Shown here: piece by piece, positions 13,501 to 26,500 of the stretch
Layout: each line of letters begins with the position of its first letter
How positions within the stretch are numbered: position 1 is the first letter of the stretch
Assembly (NCBI GenBank): GCA_013365365.1
Contig: JABVXU010000434.1
Span: forward strand, 1 to 46,278
Length of the DNA: 46,278 nt
Reading direction: 5' to 3'
Origin: Cruorifilaria tuberocauda
Taxonomy: Eukaryota; Nematoda; Chromadorea; Rhabditida; Onchocercidae
Program-made: the position numbers and the translations under genes
The notes under the pieces: generated by a model
What the model was told of the DNA's origin: nothing
Databases searched by the model: none
The model's input: only the letters and a program-made list of their open reading frames with translations

Positions 13501-16500
13501 TTCTGATTTCATATGAACGGACCAACCCTTTTCATTGAAATTTCTATACATCTTTTTTTGCTTTTTCCGTCAAATTTAACTTTTCGTTCTTCTTTTGATT
13601 CTTTCCTGTTCTCTTCTACTACATTGCAAATATGCGCAAGTAAAATCTTAAGGAATTATTCATTTTAGATATATCAAGGAATACCTTTTTGAATAATCTA
13701 TGAAATATCTCGTTATATTTAATGATTTGTTAAGTGAGGCATCATTATGAGTAAAACGATTTTTATTCGATATATTCACTTTTTTTATTTTCTCATTATA
13801 CATGATAATCATTTATACTTAAATAGAGTTAATATTATCGAAAGATGTATAATAAATTTTTCTTTAAAAAAATAAACAAATGATCTACATATGCCCAGGC
13901 ATTGACCTAGTGAACTTGGAAAGAACTGTCTTAGTGATTTGAGGAACTTTTAAAATAGAATTCGAAGTAATCAGATATACAATTCATAGAAATATGTTTT
14001 AATTGCTTACCAAACCAAAAGTTTTATGAGTCGTTCTGAATTCTTAAATTATATACTGAGGTCGCACGACATTTCTTTCTTTTATTTATTTTCTTGAAAC
14101 TTATTTTTCACTTTTTTGATCCATATAAAAAGGATGTGATCACGGATAGAATGATTTCATTACTATCCCAACTCCTACTATATTCAGTTGCCACTAATTA
14201 GTATTAAGTTATTTTAATGTTTTTTTTCCTTGTTAAATCACATTCTGTTTTGTCCTAATTTTTGAAAACTAAAAGCAAAATTGTCAAAGTGCAAAAAATG
14301 AAGAACAATGCTCTTTGCTTGTTTCATTTTTCATAAACATTAGAGCAAAAGATGATGGCTCTTAGAATAATCAAACATTATCTATAAAAGTTTCATTATT
14401 TCATTTTAAAATCATTAAAGATTGTTGCAAAAAGTCGAATTAATTATTGAAACATGGAATTTTTGTTGAACACAGCAATGTTTCCGATGTACAAGGAGTA
14501 AGTTAATACAATTTTCTAAGCCAGCATTCAGTGCAATCGCATTGCAAGCGATCATTCACTCGAAAGAAAACCTTTGAAAATTTTTAGTTGGTATTCCACT
14601 AGAAGTTTTTTTACGACAGATAAAGTAACTAGAATCATTTCCTAAACTACTATCACTTTGATATGACACATTCTTTTATAAAGATTATCAGTGCAATTAG
14701 ACATATAATAATTAAAAAAATTGAAAACAGCTGCAAGCTTGCAATTTTAATATCCTTTTTACGAAAATTTTGATGGTTTTTTTGGGATAGAAATCTCATT
14801 ACTTTTGAAAATATATTTTCGTTTTCATCTCATAGTTCCATCAATAGTTTTTCATTCGTGTTTCGTTCACACAATTTCAAGAATAGCTTCATCACTATTT
14901 TTGCATCAGATCAGCTATTTTGCATTCCAGTTACAATTGTCTTAACTCTGTAATCTTTCCCACTTCTAGTCGATAACAGTTGTTTTCGGAAGAGTAAACT
15001 TTTTATATTATAAAGCAAAATATGAGGATTAAAATATTAACAAAAATACGATTGAAATAATAAATAAAAGTACGATTGAAATAATAAATAAAAATAAAAA
15101 TTGAAATAATAAATAAATTTTATTTGCAATTAACTTTCAAATCATTTAAATGAAATAATCCCAAAAAATTGACAAGATTTACTTCAGTTTTAGAAACTTG
15201 ATGAAGCTCATCAATTTTGCCTCAACACATTCATCTTTACAGTCGTTTTGTCTTTCAACATATTGACTTGCCACGATTTTCATATATTTTTAAGTCTTCA
15301 TCACAGCTCATATAAACAAAGTCAATTTCTCTTTTGATTGCTTAAGTAATTTAACTAAGTTCAGTTGATCGCTGATACATAATGTTTCCTCCGCTACATC
15401 TTCTTCAAGCTAATTTTTGATAAGAAGAAAATACCAGCATGATCTGATCCATTTTTTTAAAGTCTTTTTATATCTTAAGCATAGATATTGTTTTCTAACA
15501 GTTTCAATGAATGATAAATAAGCATTTCTGTTAAAACGCTGTTAAGTACAATTTTTCCTCTTTATTTGATAATATCAATTACTATTTCATCAAACTAATT
15601 TGGCAGTTCCATTCGTTTTAACCGATTGCAATTTTTTTAGTGCAAAATTTGATGATGATCACTTGAAAATTCATTCATTTTCTAATTACTTTAACTGCTC
15701 ACCTATCACTCATGTCAATCTATGCTTCAAGAAAAATAAAAACACATGACAAGTAATATCAATCTAAGAATAAGAGAATAAAGTAAAAAAATAATTGAGG
15801 AAATATCTAATCTAATATTGTTTTCGAATGTCAACGAGAAAATGGCCATATGGGGCCAAAATACTCATTTGTTCCTAATTTTAACAATACATATGTGTGA
15901 AGACAGGCAGAAGTTGGATTCAGAAGGAATCTTCCCTCTACATCAAGCGTCTTGAGATTTATCTTAGCTTGTAAAACTTTTAAACCCACTTTGTCAATGA
16001 TTTTCTTTCATTTAAAACGAAGTTTAAGAGTTAATTTAGCTAATAAAAATTTTAATCAATAATTTTGATCAATTTACTATCTTATCAGAGAAATATGTGA
16101 TTTTCCAATTTTCACTTTTCATTAAAAATTGTGGCAAGATAATGCATATTTTTTCCTAGCTTCTCTAGACAAAATATCTCATTATTTGTATTTGATTAAT
16201 TTTAAAAATTTAATTTCTTGTGATGAGATTTTTCCAAACTTCATCTTTAAAATTCTTCGATAAGAAGGAGGGAGAGAGAGAAAAAGCAAAGGGAGAGAGA
16301 AATAGAGAAAATAACGGTGACATCAGGCCTTGTCCTTTTCACCCGAGGAGTAGGTGTATAAATATGTAAGATTGTCTAGATTTGGATTATCCAATGTTCG
16401 ATTTTAAAAAAAGTACTGCACTCTATTCTTTCATGCAAGGCCTTACGATTGCATTTATAATAATCTAAGAGGAAGCTTGGCAAAGCTCTCATGGGATCTT

Positions 16501-17545
16501 CAAGCTTAAAAGTGCTCTATAAAACAGCAACAACTTTTGATTTTATCATATTGTATCCTATCATCAAACTATCGCTTCTTTACTGTCTTCTTTTTAGCCT
16601 TAAAATCTACTGATTTGACTCATATCGATGAAGTATTGATTATATATTGATTTTCTTTTTTATTCATCAAAATTGAAAATGCAACGTCGTTTAAAAATTA
16701 AAGAATGATAAAGAAAAAATTAGTTTCTCCTAAACTCTCTCTTACTTGCTATAATAGGAAAATTCAACCAACTGATCAGAACGACAAGCGATCGAACGAA
16801 AGTTAATTATTTTCTAACTCTTAGCAGTTATATGCGGAACTGCAGATTCCCTTCAAAACTTTAAAGAAGTGACTAATTGCTAAAAAAAAGAAAGAAGTCG
16901 ATTTTGTACTTAATATTTAATAATGAGCGAAAACAGTGAAAAGAATCCTAAATCTCACACATTTTTCCAAATAAACAAGATGTTCCGGAAATTTATTTAC
17001 TGGAATAAGCTACCTGAAGTTGAATATGAGCCCTTCTCCAGTAATGGAAAAAGCAAGAAAATCGAAAAATTCATATCACTTCTTCTTAGTCTTTTTCTCC
17101 TCTCTTTGTGCTCTCAGTTTACTTTTTTCTTTCACAGTTTATTAGTTGGAAATTCCTCTTTTTAGAATTTTGCTTTCTGGCTCTTTAACTGGTATCTAAT
17201 CAGTAATCCATCATTTATCATGCTTTGACCTGTACATCTCTTTCCTGTTTTCAATTCTGATTTCATTATTTCTTCCACAGCTCGTTTATTATCGATCTGA
17301 TTGATAAAATCATTTGTCGAGAGGATAACGATCAAGTAACAGTGGAGAACAGCTGTGTTATGAATGGATAGTGCTGGTACGATCGATGGAGATATAATAG
17401 TATTCTGTAAAAAAGTGATCTTTTTTCTATCACAGTGAAAAGAACGAAATATATTGAAATTGAAAAATTTAACTGTATATAGAAAATGGTAACAAAATCA
17501 GTATAGTCCAAAAAATTTTTGAATGACTGAGGGAAATAGAGAAGG

Positions 17546-17593
<48 letters not shown>

Positions 17594-20500
17594 GATAATT
17601 AATCTAATGCTTACGTACATCCACCAAAAGCTTTCAATGCTTACTTTTCTAATTTATTCCTGGACGGTATTACAATGCTGCAAAGTGAAGTATTTCACAA
17701 TGCACTCTTTTCACATTTTATTTTTTAAAGCAAAATTAATAAGCTTAGGAATCTGGTTAGTCTTATATAGTAATTGATTGTTACTCATAATAATTCAATA
17801 GTAATTATTAATGGATGAAAAGATGATGAAAGATATGAGGGGGCCTCAGAAGGTTGAAAAATTATTGCATTGAGACTAAATAGCCGATTGTGAATAAACA
17901 GAATTGCCTGATTTTACAAGTGCTAGAAATTAATTTTAGTGCAACAAAAAAACTTTTCCTTGATAAAAAGAAATTCTGCAAAGGCTAGCAGTAGGCCTAT
18001 CCAAATTCTTTCTCAAAAACACCATTTTCGTTATGGTTTCTCGATCTAATAGCTTCATTCTATCCTCGATCAGCCGCTTCTTTTTCGTTAATTTTTGTGC
18101 CACCCCCTGTCTTATCTGTTGTTACTTTCTTTGTCAATACTTTAACTAACAATTTTTTTTTGTTTCCACATTAATTTATTGAAAACTCAATTTTTTTCTT
18201 GGAATTAAACCCGTTGATTGTTTTATGACAATAATTCTGACCCTATCATACATAAATTCGATCCGATCATCTATTCGAATGAATTATAGCAAATCTTTTT
18301 ACAATTAAATATTTGAGAGATAACGCAATGATGCAAACGATGCATAAATGTTCATATCAGCAGTCACATACTTTTAATTCATATTCACGTTTTATTCGCA
18401 TAACCGATATTTTGACCGAGATTTGTAATTTATTTCAAGTTCTGATATCTTCTTTATTTACAATCCTTGAAAATCGATAAGTTAGATAATTTCGCACTGA
18501 TCTAACTTTTGGAATTTTCTTCGTAACTGATATTTTAACATCAAAATATTAGTTTCCTGCAACTGACAACTGATATCATAACACTTTTGATCTCAGAATT
18601 AAATTCTTTTCCTGACTGTTTTGCATTTTTGAATCATTTCCAAGATTTTAGTGAATTTAAATTTGCTTTCAAATTTCAAATATTCTGTTATTTTCATCTA
18701 ATATTAACCTATAAAAGATGAAAAAATACGCGAAAAGTAAAATTCCATTTTTTTACAAATCGAATAGATAATTTTTTAATTCCGTTGAAACAAAAAAGTT
18801 TTATGAATAGAAATGCACGTTCACGGACAATCAAAATTATGTTAGTAATATTCAGTGTGTGATCGGAAATTTTTGTTGCGCTACTAATATTATTGCTATC
18901 CTAATTCCTAAAACTCATTCAAATATGATTATTCATTCGATCCACGTCTGATTTCATTATATCATATCCTTTGTCTATTATTTTTCGTCAATTATTTCTG
19001 AAATCAAAGGAATTTACAAACTTATTAGGCCAAATTACAAATTACATACATCCCACAACATCCGTTACAAGCAGACACACGCATACACTAACATACACTC
19101 ATACACACGCATACATGCACATGTACATGTGTGTGTGCGTATATGTGTGTTCGTATGTGTATGAAGAAGTACATTTCCTAAAATTTTGGAGAAAACAAAA
19201 GACATGCTTTCATATGTTGCTCTTTAAGGCTTCTTTTTCGATTTTTTGTTGGCAACAGCAGTTGGCTTCGCGAACCTATGGCTCAATATTCCATGTTCCC
19301 TCCTTCTTAGGCCTATTCATCTTTGTTCATCCGTCCTATATGAAGTCAAAAGCATCAAGCATTCTTCTGAAATTTTAGGAAAGAAAAGTTGAATTAAAGC
19401 TTGAGCAGAAAAATATTTCTTCTCATCAAAATTATTAGTAGAATATATTTTCAATATTTGTAAAATGATATTTAGTTATTGCGTACTCTTTTCATGATTC
19501 AATCTTTTCAATTCAGAAATTTTAAAGTTGATTTTCAAAGAAAATTCAGTGAATGAATATCAATTATTTAATCTAAGAATATTTTCGAAGTAGCAAAGTT
19601 AGCAAATTGTAATTGAAACTTTTTAATTTCTAAAATCAATCAAATATTGCGCTTTAAAATCATATATAGTTAAACAATAATTTGTCAATACAATGGTTAT
19701 TTTATTTGTCGATAAATGATTGGTATTTTGTAAATTAGTTATAACTGTAATTATTTCAATGATACTAAACTGCAATGAAAGGAGAGCGGAGAATTGAAGT
19801 GATGAAGGAGGTATAATTGAATAAAACACAAAGAATTACCTGATTTCTTTAATTTCCTTCAATTATTTTTATCACACAATGAATTCGACCTTTTTTAAAA
19901 GTGTTTCCTCTGAATTTTCAACTGAGAAAATTTTAAAATGACAATTAAAAAGTTTGATTTACAGTCATTTCCTAAACACAGGTAATGAGGAATTTATAGA
20001 GATTTTGTGGAAGATAGAAGTTAACATTCTTCCCAGTCCACATGTCAATTGGTACCTCCTCTAACGTGTTCAACAATTTGCTAGTTAGTTTTCACGCATT
20101 TACGTAGCACCACCTTCCCTCTCTTCTCCCTACCATCACGCGGATAAATCTTGTTTACTTATTTTGGATTCTTTAATCACCAACGCATTAAAGATGTCAC
20201 CCATTTCTAGCTTCCACTTGAAAATAATGCCAGTTTTACTGCTTTTGTTGCACATAGTCAAATTTTAAGTTGATTGCAAACATTACTCTCTACTTTTCAA
20301 ACGTTTTTATAAACATAATTCTTATATCATTCTCAAAATTTCGACTCCTTCTAATTTTGATCAGATTTTTCAATCTCAAAAGCATAGATTAACAAGTAGT
20401 TTAAAATTCAAGCTGATCAAGTTCAAAAATTATATAAATTTATTCCGTTAATAAAATAGTTCTATTTAACGCTGTGTTTTGTACTCGCATTTGGTCCAAT

Positions 20501-23500
20501 TTAAATTTTAAAATACATACTTGTAGTTTCAGTGAAAAAAGTGGGAAAAATCGTGATTCGAATGAATTTTACTTGAGTATCGCCTGTTCCAGTGTAACAT
20601 GGTTTACTTTCGTTCCTGTAATCTAAGAATATATGAAAATTAATTTTATATGATGTCAACAACTCCGACTAATGAAAAAAAATTGTTACCGGATAGAAGG
20701 ATCCGTTCTCGATCGTTAAAACAGAGCTGCGGTAACGAGGATCATAGTAGTGCTGTCGCCTCACTACCATTTGAAATGCCTTTCTCGAATCCAGAAAAGC
20801 GTACGGAATCAGTTCAATCCCGACCATTTATTCAAACATCTAATCGATTACCGCTAGCGAAAACATTGGCGCATAGAAAGTTGCGTAAATATGCCAGTGA
20901 AACGTGCTTTTCATTGGAATCATCCGATTTATTACCGAGGGAAAAAGATCAGAAGACGGCCATTGGTAAAAATAAAATATTTTCGGTGCAACCGGTTAAA
21001 ACTGATACTAGTGGTACATTATTACTTCGTGATGGTAGTGTTCCATTTTCCCAACATGCTAAACGTGACGATTCGGAAGGTGAAGCAAGCTGTTCCGGAA
21101 GTGATGCGACTTTAGCTAGCATGTCAATGACACCAATTTTACATCAAAAAACTCGAAGACCCCGCTCAAATCGACCGAAAAGTTCAACATATATGTACGG
21201 AACATCAATTTCGTCTGATGCTTATAATACTCCAACATCAGCTACACTACCATCCATCGATTCATTGCATCAAATCGGGCTTGGAATGGTCGGAAGTATG
21301 GAGGAACGTCGGGAGAGCAGTTTTTACAACATTGACGATGACAGTTTGCATGAATTCGACGATGAAAAAGGTAACAACTTATTTCATAAATTGCTCAATA
21401 TTTCCTAATTTACGTTCGAGAAATAAGCTGAAATTATTCATTTCCCCATATTAATTTTTCATTCGCTATTATATTTTGGTTGTTTAAGCATTATTATTTC
21501 ACATCTAAAACTTGAAAATTTCGAAGAACTGTTGCCCTAAATCAACGATACTTCGAATTGGTTGAATAGAAGTTGAAAGCAATGTTTTAAAAATCTACTC
21601 CATTCGTTACAATAAAATAGTTTTTATGTACTAATTATTTGTACAACCTCAAAATTTAATTATTTGGTTTTTAGAAAGCGAATAATTTCTTTGTCTCATT
21701 TCTAAAAAATCCTCACAATATTTCAAGTTTGTCAATAAAAATTGAAATCGACCATTTTAAAGATTCAATATAGGGACTATATCCTTGTTTTCAAAACAAG
21801 ATAAATTAAAATTTGAGGTTTTTGTCTTCATGAATACGTTAGCAATTAATTTGTGACTCTTCTCTAAATGTTTCCTTTTTCATTTTCACTAAATTTAAAA
21901 ATTCGGAAGTTTTTCAGCATTTTTATAAGCTTTTTTGATCTTTGTTTGGGTGAAATTGAAATGTTAAAAAAAAGGTAGAATATGGCAAACAACTTTTATG
22001 GGATATCTTCAAATTTCATGTTTAAAGCTGAAGATAGATGCAAGGAGAGGGAAAGAATTAAAAACAAATATACTGAAAACAAAAAATCTTTCATTCAGCA
22101 ATGTTTCAATTTTATAAGAAACTTTGTGCTTTATATTAAAATTTCAAATAATAATATCATATAGTTTTCCCAAATGCTTTCTCCGTTACTGTCACTATTA
22201 TCATTTCGTTTTAAATCATTCTTCTTTATATTACTTGCAGTATACAAGGATTGAACAACTTGTGGCTCTCCTATCCAAGCATTCTATTGGTCATTCCCAT
22301 ACATTTAAAACTTTTGTAAGGAAACATTCAATACCTTTCAATCTCAAATCAAAAATAACATTGAAAATGTAAACTGATTGCTGATAATCTTTTCAAGCTT
22401 AATCAATCAAAATTATTTGAAAATCTAAAACAAAAACTCCAAATCAAATGAAAAATTGAGGATTCGAATTCAATCAAATGCATGAAATTTTTTTGCAAAC
22501 ATAAATACTGTTTTAGAGTTGTTAAAATTTTGGATTAAATTGATTGTTTCACAAGACAATAATTTAACATGATCATTTATCGGAAAATTTATGACGATAA
22601 TTCCCATGTCAATAAATGAATTTTTTCTTTGTGTTGCCGATTAAAAATAAAGGTTATTTGATCTGGGTGGGATAGTTTAGATGAGTATAGTTTGGAATGT
22701 AGCTGATAGGATTGGTAGGAATAGTTAAAAAGATGAACCAAAGTGAGCCATAGAATATCCTCTAGGATGAGCGAGTGAAAGCCAGTTCATCCTGGGAAAT
22801 TTAAATCTTTATGGAAATGTTGTTGTATAATCTAATCTATTGAATATAGATTCGATTTTAGAAGAATTCAAGTATGAATCAACTTACCAAATGTTCAGAT
22901 ATTGATTTCAAGTGCTAGACAAATAGAATTTAAGCTGGAAAGATTTACATACAAATTGGAATTATATGAAGATGAATGCAACAAATTTCTAAAACAAAAG
23001 TACTTTATTATTTAGATATATAATTTATTTTATAGAATTATCTCATCTTTTCCGATAGTCAAAGCGGAAAGAGAATCAACGTAGCTCTTCTCAATTTCCC
23101 ATAGTTTCTTATTATATTAAAAACGAATTATTAAACTTTAAAGTTCTCTAAAATTTCAAATTTACGGAAATTGAAGTCGATAAAATTGTTTTTTAAGCAG
23201 ACACTCGAAGTATTTTTTGTCTTTCATCCCCTGTTCTCCCAATAGCTCTTTAAAAGTTAATACAAATGATGAAGAGGAAGCTTGTTAGAGCCAAAATTAC
23301 TTGTCATAATTGCTAAACTTAAAAAAATCACAGTAGTTTGAATCATAAATTGTTCAACTTATTTTACTTCCCTAAGCCAAAATTCATTGTGCACGAATTT
23401 ATCAAATTTTATCCTTTCAAGACAAATTAGAATGTCTGTGTATTCAACATTTAACTGGCATTCACTTCCTCTTATAATTCATAACTTGAATTTGTTCAAT

Positions 23501-26500
23501 TGCCATAAAAATTAGCCATAAAAATTAAAAATAAGTTAGATAGACGTTTGATAGAGCTGAAATAATTTATCTCGGATTACGAGATCTTATCTCAGCAATA
23601 TCAAACTTCATAGACATAAAGGCGCAAATTGTGCCAAATTTGGCATTAATTTTCAGCTCATATATTAAATCACCAATGAATGAATTTTACCACAATTATT
23701 GATCTCGAACAGCATTTTACTTATCTTTTCATATGTTTTCCATCATTATTCATCTTTTAGTTCAAACTTAGATATATGATAAAGTGTTAAGGAAGACCTC
23801 GTTTTAATTTGTGTCACTCTTGTTACTTGAGATCAGCTTGGAATTATCTTCTTCTCTGGAATGAGAAAAAGTGAAAAGACTCTTCTGCTAATTTTCTACA
23901 ATACTTCAAAAGCCTAGCATTAGTTAATTATAGCAGGAAATCTGATAAGTAAACACTCATCACCTTTTTTATTCATTTGTCAAAATTAATTAGAACTAAT
24001 CAAGATCATATACTTTCCTCAGAATTCTCTTCGTTACTTTCTTACATATTCTGTAATTTGTTGTCTGCAAATTGTCCAGCAGAATAATATAAATACTTTA
24101 GTTGTCAAAAAAGAAACAAAATTTCAATTGAGGTTGATAGATGATACAGCTATCATGAATATTCAAAATTTGATAGGTTTGAATCAATGAATCATATTAG
24201 TTTATATATTTTTTAAGATAAATTAAATTGAAACTCTGCTCTTGTTTTTGCAATGTTGAAATATTTGTTTAGCATCTGCCTCCGTTTTTCATCATCACTT
24301 TTATTTTATCTTACCTCGTTTTTCAATGTTTTTATATCGAACGTTATATCACATTCATCAAGCGATAATCAATATCCCTGATAGCTTCCGCAACAATAAT
24401 TTCGAAAAGTATCCCTTACTTTCGTTTCATATTCGTTAAGATGAGCTTCATTACATTTTACATTCGTTCAGCTTCGAATCAGTTCGAGTTAATCAAGTCT
24501 AGTAAATTTTTTGTGTAAAAGTAAGAGGTAATTGGACCAAATTTGATTTTAAATGTTTTTATTTATTTGAAATTTCAATTAAATTAAAAGAAAGGTATAG
24601 TAACAATTCACAAAAATGAAGAAAGTAATTTGAAAAATTAAATTTAGAGAACATTATTACCTGAAAAACTACTTCGAATTGCTATATATTATTACTCCTT
24701 GAAGAAATGACGAAATTTATCAATGCTTTGTTTGCAATTTCTTAATATACACCCATGGTTGCTATCCAATTGCTATTTTATTGTTCATTTTCAATTTATT
24801 GCCATTTATAATATTAGTTACAATAGAGCTTCTTCTAATAGATGCAAATAAATTATTAAGAAAAGAAAATTAAAAGAAAATAAAAATAAAAGAAAATTAT
24901 TAAGAAAATTAAAGTGGGACAAATATGGAACATGTAGTATTTTGGTATTTTGGAATGTTAAACACACTAATTAATAAAAATTTAATTTACCGCTGCTGCT
25001 GTAATTTTATTTTCCAGAAAATAAAAGTCGCTTACTCTGACTGCTATCCTCATATCGCACATCATCTCATCATCTTCCAAATTATATTGATGTAAAGTTT
25101 TCAGCTATACCTAACAACTAGTTACTAAATACTGAAAAACAGAATATGAATGAAGGAATTTGAATGCACAGGCACTGCGATGTCTTGCAAAGTGGATTGA
25201 ACATATGGATATGTTATTATCCTGGTAACTAAGAACAATCGAACATTTGAAATAAAGAGAAAGGAAGTTAGCCGGAGCAACATCTAGCAGAAAAGAATTG
25301 AAATGATTATGCTAGAATTAATTAAACTATACTGGGATTAATCAAATTTTTCTTGGCTCAAATATAAATAAAGATTCTTTTAACTTTCCTTTCTCCTATA
25401 ACATATTTTTATTACTTTCTCTTTCATTCATTATACTTACTCTATCATTCATAGCGCAGATTTATTTGTGCTTGCAATTTAAACTCATTATTTGACATTT
25501 TGCCAAATCCACCATATTACAAAGAATTTGCCTTCTTAAACAATCTATTATTTCAAATGAATTATTCTTTTCATAACTCTCTTCACTTTTTAAACTTTAC
25601 AATGAAATCTTACAATTTAGCACTTTACCGTTCTATCTCTTTTTACCTTATCTGACAGGAATTTTCAAGGATGTTAAAAGTATTTTTTAAATAAAATTAT
25701 AAATAATATTCCTTAGAACATCGATTAAGAGAGAACAAACAAAGAATGCTAATTGAGGATTATCGTGCGAGAAAGTTTCGTTTCGCATTTTTCATCCGAC
25801 CATTTTCATTTCTTCAAAATTTTGTTGTAAGAATACTTTAAAAGATTGAAAATAATCGAAAAAATTATTCTCGCCTTGATTAACTGAAACACGACTAGAA
25901 ATACATAAAATGGATTAAACAAAATATTTCAGTAACTGATATATGTAAATTTTTTGACAGATAAATTCATCGCCGATATTTTCTTCCACTGAAGGATTGT
26001 CAACTTAATTAATAGTTCATTAAAATGGATACTTGAATAGTAGCATGAATGATCTGTATAAGCATACGGTCTTGCCGGAAATGGCACACATAGCCAGATC
26101 TGATTAATAACTTCAACATATCTGGGCTGAGGTAACTATCCTACGTCTGAACTGACGGGTAATAATACATTACCCCGCTATCTTGTTTCGTTTTTTCCAC
26201 ACTGTTTGAATTGAATAAAATTTACAGGTTTACGAGATGATTTTTTTTGGAAAAGTGAATAGTAGACGCAGGAAAGTCTCATCTTATAATTTCCCTTATT
26301 TTGCATTGATAATTCAACATTCATAATGGTATAGAATTGCTGATAAGATCTAAATAAAATGTGTATTTAAAATATTACGACTGTTAACATCCTCAATATC
26401 TTAATCCAGTTGCTTATTAATTATTAGTATTTTTTTGCCAAAAGGATTGAATTGATTTAGAAAAGAGAGCTGCTGCCATCATATTTCGTTCTGTTTCTTC

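Larger units (their letters stand above)
17041..20649. other. Intron between alternative first exons D and B
   Basis: This AT-rich intron holds the (AG)20 microsatellite at 17549-17588 and the CA/TG foldback at 19073-19162. A short open segment after a good acceptor at about 17281 reads [15 protein letters not shown] but needs a phase-2 entry that no neighbour supplies. I could not support any other exon. Confidence 0.5.

Noticed and set aside
14454..14497. Short ATG frame ending at a consensus gtaagt donor
   Set aside because: It ends in phase 2, so it cannot join the common transporter exon in frame, and it is only 14 codons long.
17281..17333. Open segment after a good TTCTTCCACAG acceptor
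   Set aside because: It needs a phase-2 entry and leaves in phase 0; no neighbouring exon fits on either side.
18971..19378. 135-codon open frame on the + strand
   Set aside because: Its middle is translated CA/TG microsatellite, and the rest has no coding composition or matching splice sites.
22241..22315. Possible cassette exon between TTACTTGCAG and gtaagg
   Set aside because: The splice sites are good, but the phase-1 exit of exon B gives an immediate stop, and no phase-0 partner was found.
26045..26107. Short ATG frame in a GC-richer patch ([15 protein letters not shown]...)
   Set aside because: Only 20 codons, with no donor of the needed phase.
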